From positions 1-64,000 of the forward strand of contig JARGOS010000009.1 of assembly GCA_029212505.1 (NCBI GenBank): a stretch of DNA of 64,000 nucleotides, in the 5' to 3' direction. This document shows positions 8,602 through 18,600 of the stretch, in pieces. Position 1 is the stretch's first letter; each line of letters opens with the position of its first letter. The stretch is from Legionellaceae bacterium. Lineage in GTDB: Bacteria; Pseudomonadota; Gammaproteobacteria; Legionellales; Legionellaceae. Below the pieces are notes generated by a model. It ran no database searches. It had not been told where the DNA came from and saw only the letters and a program-made list of their open reading frames with translations. The position numbers and the translations under genes are program-made.

Positions 8602-10257
8602 ATGAAACAGGATGAAGATAATGCAGATAATGCAGCTAATGCAATGACCTATGATGTCATTATCATCGGTGCAGGGCCCGCTGGACTTGCCGCGGCCATT
8701 CGTATCAAACAGCAAGCGAAGCTTAACCAGCAAGATATCAGTGTATGTATCCTAGAAAAAGGTGCACAAGTCGGCTCACATTTATTATCCGGTGCCGTAC
8801 TTGACCCTAAAAGCCTCAAAACCTTGCTGCCAGATACGTGGCAGGACGCACCGTTACATACCCCTGTCACCCACGATAAATTTTATTATCTAAATACAAA
8901 GCGCGCCTATCGCCTGCCTACACCACCTCAAATGCGTAATACGGGTCATTATATTATCAGCGTATGTGAGCTCGGGCGATTTTTAGCAACACAAGCCGAA
9001 GCCTTAGGATGCGAACTCTACGCAGGATTTGCTGCAACCGAGCTGCTTGTCGGTGAACAAGGTGAAATCACGGGTGTAGCAACGGGGCCCGTCGGACTCG
9101 ATAAGTCAGGGGAAAAAACATCCAATTACCAACCAGGCATGTATTTGTATGCAAAACAAACGTTATTTGCGGAAGGCTGCCGTGGTGAACTAAGCCAGCA
9201 GCTTATGGCTAAATTTAACTTACGCGACGGTGTGCAACCTCAAACCTACGGTTTAGGTATCAAAGAAATATGGCGTGTTACACCCGAACAACATCGCTTG
9301 GGTGAAGTTGTTCACACGGTCGGTTGGCCGCTTGATAACCCAACCTACGGCGGTTCATTTATTTATCACATGAAAGACCATCAAGTTGCTTTGGGGTTTG
9401 TTGTTGGGCTGGATTATCAAAACCCTTGGCTTAGTCCGTTTGAAGAAATGCAGCGTTTTAAAACCCATCCGTCTATTTGTAATTTACTGAAAGGCGGTGA
9501 GCGATTATCTTACGGTGCACGCGCCCTAAACGAAGGCGGTTGGCAAAGCATGCCGAAGCTTATCTTTCCTGGCGGTGCGCTCATAGGCGATGCAGCCGGA
9601 TTTTTAAATGTACCTAAAATCAAAGGCATTCATACAGCCATCCAATCCGGTATATTCGCCGCGGATGCGTGCACTCAATTACTCAAAAAAAATGCGTCTA
9701 ATCAACTCGAGCTCACGAGCTACCCTGAGCAATTTAAACAATCGTGGCTTGCCAAAGAGCTTTATGCTGCGCGAAATATTCGGCCAGGATTTAAGTATGG
9801 ATTGTTTGCAGGACTGGCCAACGCGGCTTTTGAAACGTATATCACACGAGGCCACACGCCGTGGACACTTAAGCACCACACCGACCATACAAGCCTCATG
9901 AATGCCAACAAAGCGCCTAAAATAAATTACCCCAAACCTGATGGTCAATTAACGTTTGATAGACTTTCATCGGTTTATTTAACCAACACGCATCATGAAG
10001 AAAATCAACCTGCGCATTTAAAGCTAAAAAAACCTGAGCTTGCCATAACCATTAATTATGCTGAATATGCTTCACCAGAGACGCGTTATTGCCCTGCTGC
10101 AGTGTATGAAATCATTCAAGAAAACAATAAACCAAGATTAAAAATTAATGCCGCAAACTGCATCCATTGCAAAACCTGTGATATCAAAGACCCCAAACAA
10201 AATATTGTTTGGACCGCGCCCGAGGGTGGTGGCGGTCCAAATTACATCGGCATGTAG
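8602..10257 (+). CDS. Electron transfer flavoprotein-ubiquinone oxidoreductase
   Basis: ETF-QO passes electrons from reduced ETF (fatty-acid and amino-acid dehydrogenases) to ubiquinone at the inner membrane through FAD and a 4Fe-4S cluster. The 551-residue protein has the FAD-binding GxGxxG motif (DVIIIGAGPAGLAAAIR, from about residue 18). A second FAD contact is GDAAGFLNVPKIKGIHTAI near 330. The C-terminal ferredoxin-like cluster motif is CPAAVYEI … CIHCKTCDIKDP (about 495-535). Length and order are those of the mitochondrial/proteobacterial enzyme. No ETF alpha/beta genes are nearby. It converges with tldD with only 4 bp between stops and no visible terminator. Confidence 0.95.
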   Translation: MKQDEDNADNAANAMTYDVIIIGAGPAGLAAAIRIKQQAKLNQQDISVCILEKGAQVGSHLLSGAVLDPKSLKTLLPDTWQDAPLHTPVTHDKFYYLNTKRAYRLPTPPQMRNTGHYIISVCELGRFLATQAEALGCELYAGFAATELLVGEQGEITGVATGPVGLDKSGEKTSNYQPGMYLYAKQTLFAEGCRGELSQQLMAKFNLRDGVQPQTYGLGIKEIWRVTPEQHRLGEVVHTVGWPLDNPTYGGSFIYHMKDHQVALGFVVGLDYQNPWLSPFEEMQRFKTHPSICNLLKGGERLSYGARALNEGGWQSMPKLIFPGGALIGDAAGFLNVPKIKGIHTAIQSGIFAADACTQLLKKNASNQLELTSYPEQFKQSWLAKELYAARNIRPGFKYGLFAGLANAAFETYITRGHTPWTLKHHTDHTSLMNANKAPKINYPKPDGQLTFDRLSSVYLTNTHHEENQPAHLKLKKPELAITINYAEYASPETRYCPAAVYEIIQENNKPRLKINAANCIHCKTCDIKDPKQNIVWTAPEGGGGPNYIGM

Positions 10258-10261
10258 CCTT

Positions 10262-11704
10262 TTAAGCCTGTGTGCCGCCCACGGTCAGACTATCAATTTT
10301 TAAGGTAGGCTGACCCACGCCGACAGGAACCGATTGCCCATCTTTACCGCAAACACCAATACCTGGGTCGAGTGCTAAGTCATTACCGACCATACTCACT
10401 TTTTTCATGACCTCAGGGCCATTACCAATCAACGTCGCACCTTTGACGGGACGTGTCACACGACCGTTTTCAATTAAATAAGCCTCACTGGCCGAGAATA
10501 CAAACTGACCTGAAGTAATATCCACCTGGCCACCTGAAAAATTCACAGCATATAACCCACGATCAACCGATTGAATCATTTCATCAGGATGGTAATCACC
10601 TGCCAGCATATACGTATTGGTCATACGTGGCATGGGTACATGTGAGTACGACTCGCGCCGACAGTTTCCCGTCGGGCTCATCCCCATTAAGCGCGCATTG
10701 AGCCTATCTTGCATATAATTTACCAGCACACCATCTTGAATCAACGTGGTGCATTGGGTCGGTGTACCTTCATCATCGATAGAAAGCGAACCGCGTCTAT
10801 CAGCAAGTGTACCGTCATCCACCACCGTGACACCCCGGGCCGCCACCTGTTCACCGATGCGTCCTGAGAATGCAGACAAACCTTTTCGGTTGAAATCACC
10901 TTCAAGACCATGACCTACGGCTTCGTGTAATAACACACCAGGCCAACCAGGCCCAAGTATCACAGGCATGGTTCCAGCGGGCGCAGGACCTGCGTGTAAA
11001 TTAACCAGCGCCTCGCGCACAGCTTCTTGTGCGTAATGCACAGCACGTGATTTTTCTAGAAAAAAAGCATAACCTAAACGCCCACCACCGCCACTTCGGG
11101 CAGACTCACGTCGACCATTTTCTTCAACAATCACCGTCACATGCACACTCACCATCGGGCGCACATCGGCGACATATTGGCCGTGAATGCCTGCAACCAA
11201 CACCACCTCATAAACTCCCGTAAGCGAGGCATTCACCTGAATAACACGTGGATCTTCAGCTCTGGCTGCTTTATCAATCGCTTGCAATAATTCAATCTTA
11301 TCTTGTTTGGTCATGCCTTCGATTGGATTTAAACCGGCATAGCGTGCAATAGGCGCACTTGAAATTTTAAGCGCTTGTGTTGGTGAGCTTCCTGCTAATG
11401 CAATCGAACGCGCAGCATGGGCAGCTCGCTCCATCCCTGGCAAATCAATATCATCGCAGTAAGCATAACCTGTTTTTTCTTCACTGACCGCACGAATTCC
11501 AACGCCTCGATCGATAGCATAGGAACCGCTTTTCACTTCTGAATCTTCTAAATACCATGACTCATAATTCACGCTTTGAAAATATAAATCGGCATCATCA
11601 ATTTTTTTATTTAAAAACGTATGGATTAGGCGCTCAAGGCTTGCTTCATCCAGCGATGCGGGTTTAAGTAAAACTTCTTTTGCAATATCTAGTGCACCCG
11701 TCAT
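10262..11704 (-). CDS. tldD: Metalloprotease TldD
   Basis: TldD works with TldE/PmbA as a heterodimeric zinc peptidase that cleaves unfolded peptides, including microcin precursors and the CcdA antitoxin. The HExxxH zinc motif is seen as [13 protein letters not shown] near residue 260. A family-typical C-terminus follows ([19 protein letters not shown] has the conserved Cys/Gly pattern). The 480-residue length matches E. coli TldD (481). I start at ATG 11704 because GGAG lies 9 nt upstream; an in-frame TTG at 11710 is too close to that site. The nitrilase-family gene 12 bp upstream is probably in the same operon. The tldE partner is not in the window. Confidence 0.96.
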   Translation of the reverse strand: MTGALDIAKEVLLKPASLDEASLERLIHTFLNKKIDDADLYFQSVNYESWYLEDSEVKSGSYAIDRGVGIRAVSEEKTGYAYCDDIDLPGMERAAHAARSIALAGSSPTQALKISSAPIARYAGLNPIEGMTKQDKIELLQAIDKAARAEDPRVIQVNASLTGVYEVVLVAGIHGQYVADVRPMVSVHVTVIVEENGRRESARSGGGGRLGYAFFLEKSRAVHYAQEAVREALVNLHAGPAPAGTMPVILGPGWPGVLLHEAVGHGLEGDFNRKGLSAFSGRIGEQVAARGVTVVDDGTLADRRGSLSIDDEGTPTQCTTLIQDGVLVNYMQDRLNARLMGMSPTGNCRRESYSHVPMPRMTNTYMLAGDYHPDEMIQSVDRGLYAVNFSGGQVDITSGQFVFSASEAYLIENGRVTRPVKGATLIGNGPEVMKKVSMVGNDLALDPGIGVCGKDGQSVPVGVGQPTLKIDSLTVGGTQA

Positions 11705-11716
11705 ATTCAAGCTCCT

Positions 11717-12520
11717 TTATAGTATTCGGTGATCGAGGCACGAAAAAGCCGCACGTCGCTCGTGTAAGTAGTTTAAATCAATATCAGCAAAAATAAGCCC
11801 TATGCCTTGTTGTTTTTTAGATAATATTTTACCCCATGGGTCCACAATCAAACTATGTCCATAGGTTTCACGACCATTAGCGTGCATACCTGCCTGGTTT
11901 GAGGCAAGCATATAACTCATGTTTTCAATCGCACGCGCTCGTAATAACGTATGCCAATGAGCAGCTCCTGTTGTTGCTGTAAATGCAGCAACCATCGTAA
12001 ATACCTCAGCACCCTGGTTCACCAACTCACGATATAACTCAGGAAACCGTACGTCATAACACACACTTAAACCTAAACGACCAATAGGCGTGTCAATAAC
12101 TACGGGCGTATTTCCTGGTGCGTAGGTTTTTGATTCTTTGTATGCTTCACCATTTGATAAATTCACATCAAATAAATGCATCTTGTCATAACGTGCAACT
12201 TGCACGCCTTCCGCATTGAACACAAGTGAACTGGCCCATGCACGGCCATCCGGAGCTTTAAGTGGCACTGTGCCCGCAACCACCCATACGCGATATTTAG
12301 ATGACAACGAAGAGAGGGTGTGTTGAATTACCCCTGCGCCTTCTTGTTCAGCAAATGCCAGCGTATCATGCTCAGCATCTCCCATGCATGCAAAGTTTTC
12401 GGGCAAGACTAAAAGCTTAGCGCCCTGTTTGGAAGCTTCTGAAAATAACGCCTCAAGTTTATTTAAATTTTCATCTCGATTTGCTGAAGAAACCAGCTGA
12501 GCTATAGCTACACGACGCAT
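11717..12520 (-). CDS. Carbon-nitrogen hydrolase, Nit1/Nit2-YbeM type (probable deaminated-glutathione amidase)
   Basis: A nitrilase-superfamily amidase of 267 residues. The catalytic triad is visible: Glu in LPENFACMG (about 41), Lys in RYDKMHLFDV (about 110) and Cys in LGLSVCYDVRFPELYREL (about 150). The YDKMHLFD and CYDVRFPELYR wording is that of the Nit1 branch, known to hydrolyse deaminated glutathione made as a side-product of transaminases. It sits 12 bp upstream of tldD on the same strand, an arrangement that suggests co-transcription. The start ATG at 12520 has AAGG about 6 nt upstream. Substrate is assigned from family only. Confidence 0.88.
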   Translation of the reverse strand: MRRVAIAQLVSSANRDENLNKLEALFSEASKQGAKLLVLPENFACMGDAEHDTLAFAEQEGAGVIQHTLSSLSSKYRVWVVAGTVPLKAPDGRAWASSLVFNAEGVQVARYDKMHLFDVNLSNGEAYKESKTYAPGNTPVVIDTPIGRLGLSVCYDVRFPELYRELVNQGAEVFTMVAAFTATTGAAHWHTLLRARAIENMSYMLASNQAGMHANGRETYGHSLIVDPWGKILSKKQQGIGLIFADIDLNYLHERRAAFSCLDHRIL

Positions 12521-12594
12521 AACATGCCTTAGGTTAATTTCATGATGCTATCATACTTGCTCGGCATGCCCATGCCAAGCACAGGTAACATGAT

Positions 12595-12623
12595 TTCATT
12601 TTATAACCATAGTGTGTTATATT
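12595..12623 (+). promoter_or_regulatory. Probable promoter of the giant SecA-core gene
   Basis: TTCATT (12595-12600) and TATATT (12618-12623) are spaced by exactly 17 nt. The leader to the ATG at 12656 is T-rich and has no recognisable Shine-Dalgarno sequence. A perfect GGCATG-CC-CATGCC inverted repeat lies a little upstream, within 12562-12576. Confidence 0.55.
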
Positions 12624-12655
12624 AAGCCTAATTTATTTTTTATTGTTGATTTTTT

Positions 12656-15600
12656 ATGCCAGTAAACAGTCCACGTTTAGATATTACTCCGTTTATTCGT
12701 CAGTGGATTGAAGCATACATGATGCATAATCAAACGCGTTTTTTAATATCAGATCTCACATTCATCGATTCACTTCCTACACTGCGTCATGCGCTTCATC
12801 TCGATGCAACAGCACAACTACCACAAACGTTTTATCTGAATTTATTGGCATTATCCGATTGGGAACATGCGACTAAGCTCAATCATGACATGCTGCCTCA
12901 GTGGGAGATCGTGTTAACAGATATCCTGGCGTGGCTAAAAGATATTCGAGACAACACAGCGCATCAGCTTGAGATTAAACATATTCAAGTTTTTAGGCTA
13001 GAAAACGATATGGATCCTCCCGAGCAAGCGCGTCTGGGTACCGACTATTTTGTGTATAATTCAGAAGACTTTGAAGCCCATACAAATATTTTTTCATACC
13101 AACTTTCACGTGCTTACCTTCATGAAGGCGCCACTAATATTACTGTAGAGCAAAACTTAGACGAACTATTGCCCAATCACGTGATTGAATTTAACTCCGT
13201 ACCCGAAGCTTCTTTTTATATTTATGGATCTCGCAAGACCAACGCAACCTTATTGCATTTACGCTTTAATCCTATAACTACGGTCACACAACGGGATATC
13301 TCTATCTTATTCGTCACCATCATACGCAACCTCTCAGAGCATAAAACCTTGCGTGAGTGCGTTATTATCATGCAAAATAGTTTATTTAATGAACCTAATA
13401 TTCGTCAAGAAATACACCAAGATGTTATCGAGCTCTTAGAACAATATCAATGCCATGTGCTTCCTCATCTTTTTTTGCTTACAAAACCTCATATACAAAC
13501 CTTGGAAATTCAAGAACAAACGGATGTTGCCTTTGTGCCGCTTAAACAATGCGGAGGATATTATTTATCGTCATCCGCCGTTGCTGCCACCGTATTACGC
13601 ACCATACAAGCCAGTAAACCTACACCAAACCTCCCCGAACCCACACGTAAAACATCACGTGATGAATCGCAGCAAAACAGCCACTACATTATTAAAACAG
13701 CTGAAGAAAAAAGCACGCAGTACCGTGCAACAAAACAGCAGGATACAACCGCTTTAAAAACATCAATATGTCTAACACATACTCATGTCATGGAACAGGC
13801 ACAAACGCATACACAAACACAAACACAAACACAAACACAAACCATGCAACAGCATGAAACCATGGATCAGGCCGTCACGCAGCAACAGCAACAGCAACAG
13901 CAACAAAATACAGGTTTTCTCAACCCATTTCGAGATAAAACATGCATGACGCAATTTTCTCAACATCTCATGCGTTACGCTCGCAAACGCTATCATGACG
14001 CTTGTACCGTTGATGACAAGCTGTACCATGATAATCACTTCTTAACGAAACACCACCATAAAACAGATTTTTGGCGACGCATCGCTCATAGTCAAATTGT
14101 GTCAGATCAAATCACATGGACGCTCTTTGGGCGTCATTACACATCAACCGAATTTCGTGGTTTAAAACAGGGTTCTTTTGTCTTCTTAGATAACATTTTA
14201 GTCGATAGTATTTGTGATAATATAAAACAACTTGCAGATGGGCTCGAGCCTGACACTAAAATCATTGATAAAGGGCCAGAGCTCTTGGCCATGAGCTTAC
14301 TCTATCGACCTGCAACGTTAATTGGCTATTCTGGGCAACACCAAAATGACGTAGAATCGAGGGATCCGGCGGTATTACCTATCGTAGCAAAAGGCTCACA
14401 CGCATCGAGTTATCAAAATTTACTCTCTATACCGGCATTACTACGCGATGAAGATTTAGCTTGCGTGACATCAGCCCAGCAACGAAAACAGCTGCTAGAC
14501 GCAGCCCAGACATGCCTCGATCTTTTTAATAGCTCTAAAATCAAAACGCTTGAGCTTGACGTGAATTTAGCGCTCTCACACCTTCGAAAACTGATTGTTT
14601 TTCATTGTAAACATAAAGATATCTCAAGCTGGGATAAATTCGCTACATATCTTGAGCATCCTTGTGATCAGCACCATGATCATCTTAAAATTATGACGTA
14701 TTTTATCGCAAGTGGCTATTCAGACAAATTACAGCAGTTGATTGATTTATTAGATTGTCTGGTAGAACGCGATTTACTCCTACATTTTTATTATATTTAC
14801 TTCAAATACGCTCAAACGGTCACATCGGTAGCTGATTTACTTGATATAACGAGCTCACAAACATGCCATACCGTGTTCAGACATAACGCCGCTGCGAGTA
14901 CGCAAAGTTATTGCGAGCGCGAAATGGGCACGTCATATCAAGCTATCAGTCCGTTTCTTACGTTACTTAAAGACACCGATCCTGTTCATCATAAGCGTGA
15001 CTGGTCTTATTATCATACCTTTGCTTATCATTTTTTGGTGCATGCAGCACGCCTTAACATCCCCATCAATCCATATGACATGAAAAACATTAGGCAAACA
15101 TGGATTAATATTGAGCGATTAATCAATACGTATACCCAACAGTCACAGCCAGAAACTTACCGATTACAAGGTGTGTTTATTACCCATTTATGCATTGAAA
15201 AAGGTTTTGATTTGCGAGCGACGTATTGTGCTAAAACAATTCTTACGGGTTTAGAGACGGTGATAGCCCAAGCCATTAAACATCATACACTCGAGGAGCA
15301 GCTTCAAGAATGGGGTTTATCACTGTTATGGTCAGATGCGCCCTATATGCTTACGCATGATCATTTCAAGATTATTACACGCGACATGCAAGGCAGGCTC
15401 TCACAACTCCACCTGATAGCAGAAGCAGAAAATTTAAGTTTAAGTGATAATTTTACTTCTAGCTATGATGTCTACGAAAATCAACTCCGTGATGTATTGC
15501 ATAATCAATGCATGAAATACATGGATCATCAAGTGGATGCGCTATACAGTCATCAGATTGAGAATGAAACACTAATCATTAAAACGTTTCGTTACTTAGG

Positions 15601-18600
15601 AGGCACAACACTACGCGAACCCATGGCTTTTTATCGTGCACTTGAACAAGCCCAACCAGCACACGCAGATCACGTTTATTTGTATTTTAAACAGCTCTTA
15701 TTGACTTATTTTGTGCTCAATTATACAGGTGAATATTACACGCAAGCGATTGATACAACCCGTTTATCACAAAATTTTATCACTTTTTTACGGCAGAAAC
15801 GCTATCAAACCGATATGGACCAAATGGAAAGCATGCACCGTCATGAACCCAATCGGCATCAAATCATGTTAGAAAAAATTGAAGGCGAATACCACGACAC
15901 CATTCAGGCTTGTGTACGAGACTTTATACAGACCCTCGAGCGTCTAAATTATCGAGCACTGACTGGCAACCACAGCCTTTGGACGCTTTATAAAAACGTT
16001 ATCAATAACACAAAACCTAACACAAAACCCAGCGCTGGTACCTCGACACTTGGAAAAATAGCCCATCATATATTGGACAGCGTGGGTTGTGCATCGGTAC
16101 CCACCACCTTTGCTACTGTACCTCCGGTATTCAAAAAAGCGTTTTCAACCAAGCAACTTTCATCTTTTTTACTGCTGAATCAACATGATCTCTTAAAGTG
16201 CAACGCTATCTATCGAGCCTACCCTGGCCTCTTACTCCAGTTGATTAAAATCAAAATTTTAGACTGGCGTACTCAGGTGCATCAAGACGTTCAAACAGAC
16301 ATGTCTGCTGACTGGATAACTTGGAGCAGTAAATTCTTGTTCGCTTGGCTACAAAAAGTATACCCCGATCTCTGCATGCAAGTTCTCATACGTGATATGC
16401 CCAAACTTGATCTTTTGATAGAGCAGTATTTTATACTTGTGCTGAATCAAGAGATTAAACCACTTTGGAAACCACTCGTTAAGTGTTTAGAACAACACCC
16501 GAGCCTATCTGCGGGTCAAACGCTTACCAGCATGATCAATCAGTTGCGTAACGCGTCGCAATACAACGCAACAAAAATGCCTCACATGATAGATGCGCTA
16601 CAAAATCATCCCGTGCTATTAAAAAACAGTACATCTAACCATACCTTACACTTGATTTGTACAACATACTTTGCACAACCGCAACGTTGGTTATTAACCT
16701 CTCTGCTCGAACGTGCTGAAACGCTACTTCATCATGAGGATGATCAGGTGGCATGTGATATTTTAACCACACTGATTAATGCGGCGCCAGTCGACATCAC
16801 ACAGGAAAATGGCCCATTTTTTCTAACGACCACCCTGACGCATCAACAATTAAAAAATCTCCATGCCTTGCTTCAAGCTAATCACTTGCCCCAAGAACTG
16901 ATTCAACGTGTATGGGAAGACCATCCAGAAACCGAGTTTACTGAGCTTCAGGCATTTCTGACCACATGCCACCCGAGCATCGTGCCACATATTTCATCAC
17001 TTGCTTTAGCGCTCTATGATCAAACGGCTGAAGTCGTATCGATGCAAGCCTTGCTTGAAAAAATGTGCGCCCTTCCCCTGGCCGCAGCCAGACAATTGGC
17101 AGGATTGGTAACCGCGCATCATGTTGATATAACACGTGTGGCACACATCATCGATTGTGAAGATATTGATCATCAATTGCATTGTTTGGAACACGAATAT
17201 TTTAATACGCATACTGGCACAGCACGATTTGAAGTTCATACTGCGCGTGTTAAAACGTATATTGCCGCCATCCGCTTTAAATCTGTACCTGAAAATACCG
17301 AAGAGCAGCCTTTAAGCCCACGTGAACAAGCGCTTTTATTACAAGACTATCAAACCATGATGTCTTACATGCAAACTCATCCTGTCTTTATAGGCAAAGA
17401 TATCCATCATGAGTTCAGGCCTTTAACGCTCTGTGAATTAAGTGAACCTCAGCGAAAAATATTGTATCAACGCCTTTCGCAAAAGCTACAAGACAAGAGA
17501 TTAAATGATGAGAAAAAACATGCCTATCGTTTGATGCTCTTGGCCTTAATTGCCGAAGCAATGTTTCGTTCACCCGTGAATAAATTTCCACGTGAACCTC
17601 AATTATTGTGCCAGTTACACCAACTACGCGATCCTCATGCTCACATTCAAGGGGTTAAAACAGGCGGGGGTAAGAGCATTATTTCAGAAATCAGTGCGCT
17701 TATGTTGTGTGCGACGGGCTGGACGGTGGATATCGCAACCGAAAACGATGTTTTGGCCCAAGTGGGTTTATTAAAGTTCAGCGGCTTATACGACGCACTG
17801 GGCGTGCCTTACGCCAAACAAACCATTCAACCCGATACACCCATCCATCAGTATATTCAAGGGGGTATTCATCATGGAACACCCGCGCATTTTAGCTTTT
17901 TTCGTACACATGTTGCATTAAAGAAAAAGCAACTCCCTAAACGCGTCGCGCTTTTGTGCGATGAAATTGATGCCACCCTGACCACCACGATACAATATCG
18001 CTTAGCCGGTGTACTTGATCCTATTTTTCAAGATTTAAATTCTTGGTCAGCTGTGTTTAAAACTTTGCTTAAATTTGTCAAAGACGACACGCGTTATTTA
18101 AACAATTTTTGCGATAAGCCTGAAGATATTTTAAATTTTGTCACGTATTTCAAAGAACAGCATCATGATAAAAAGCTTTTGAATTTTATTAACATTCTTG
18201 AGCGTAATTATCAAGAGACTCTGTGTTTACTCCTGGATTCTGCCCGCGTACCTGAAGCGTTAAGCAAAGGTATTGATTACCGTAACGTCATGAAAACAGC
18301 AAGCGAAAACGGACACGATCGACAATATGCCGCTCCTATCATGAATGTAGGTACGAAGCGTCCTGAGCCTGCGGTGCGCTTTGGAAACGGCATACAAGAA
18401 TTGCTGCATGAATATTGTGACGGGCAACTGGCTCCCGGTGAAGTCACGTTTTTAAAACAAGCCATAACACAAACGTTACTCGTGACGTCTGCTAAAAACT
18501 TTTTTGACCAATATCGCTTGAATGGTGGTTTAATTTACGGTTGGACAGGAACACCTGGTTCACCACGCGCCCTGCAAGAGTTTGCCGCGCATCATGGTCT

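Noticed and set aside
13880-13906. CRISPR or VNTR array
   Set aside because: It is a simple 6-bp codon repeat inside a gene. No array of spaced repeats is visible anywhere in the window.
13772-14038. A minus-strand frame with leucine runs and CLCLCLC
   Set aside because: It is the antisense reading of the CAG/CAA and ACACAA repeats in the giant gene, not a membrane protein.
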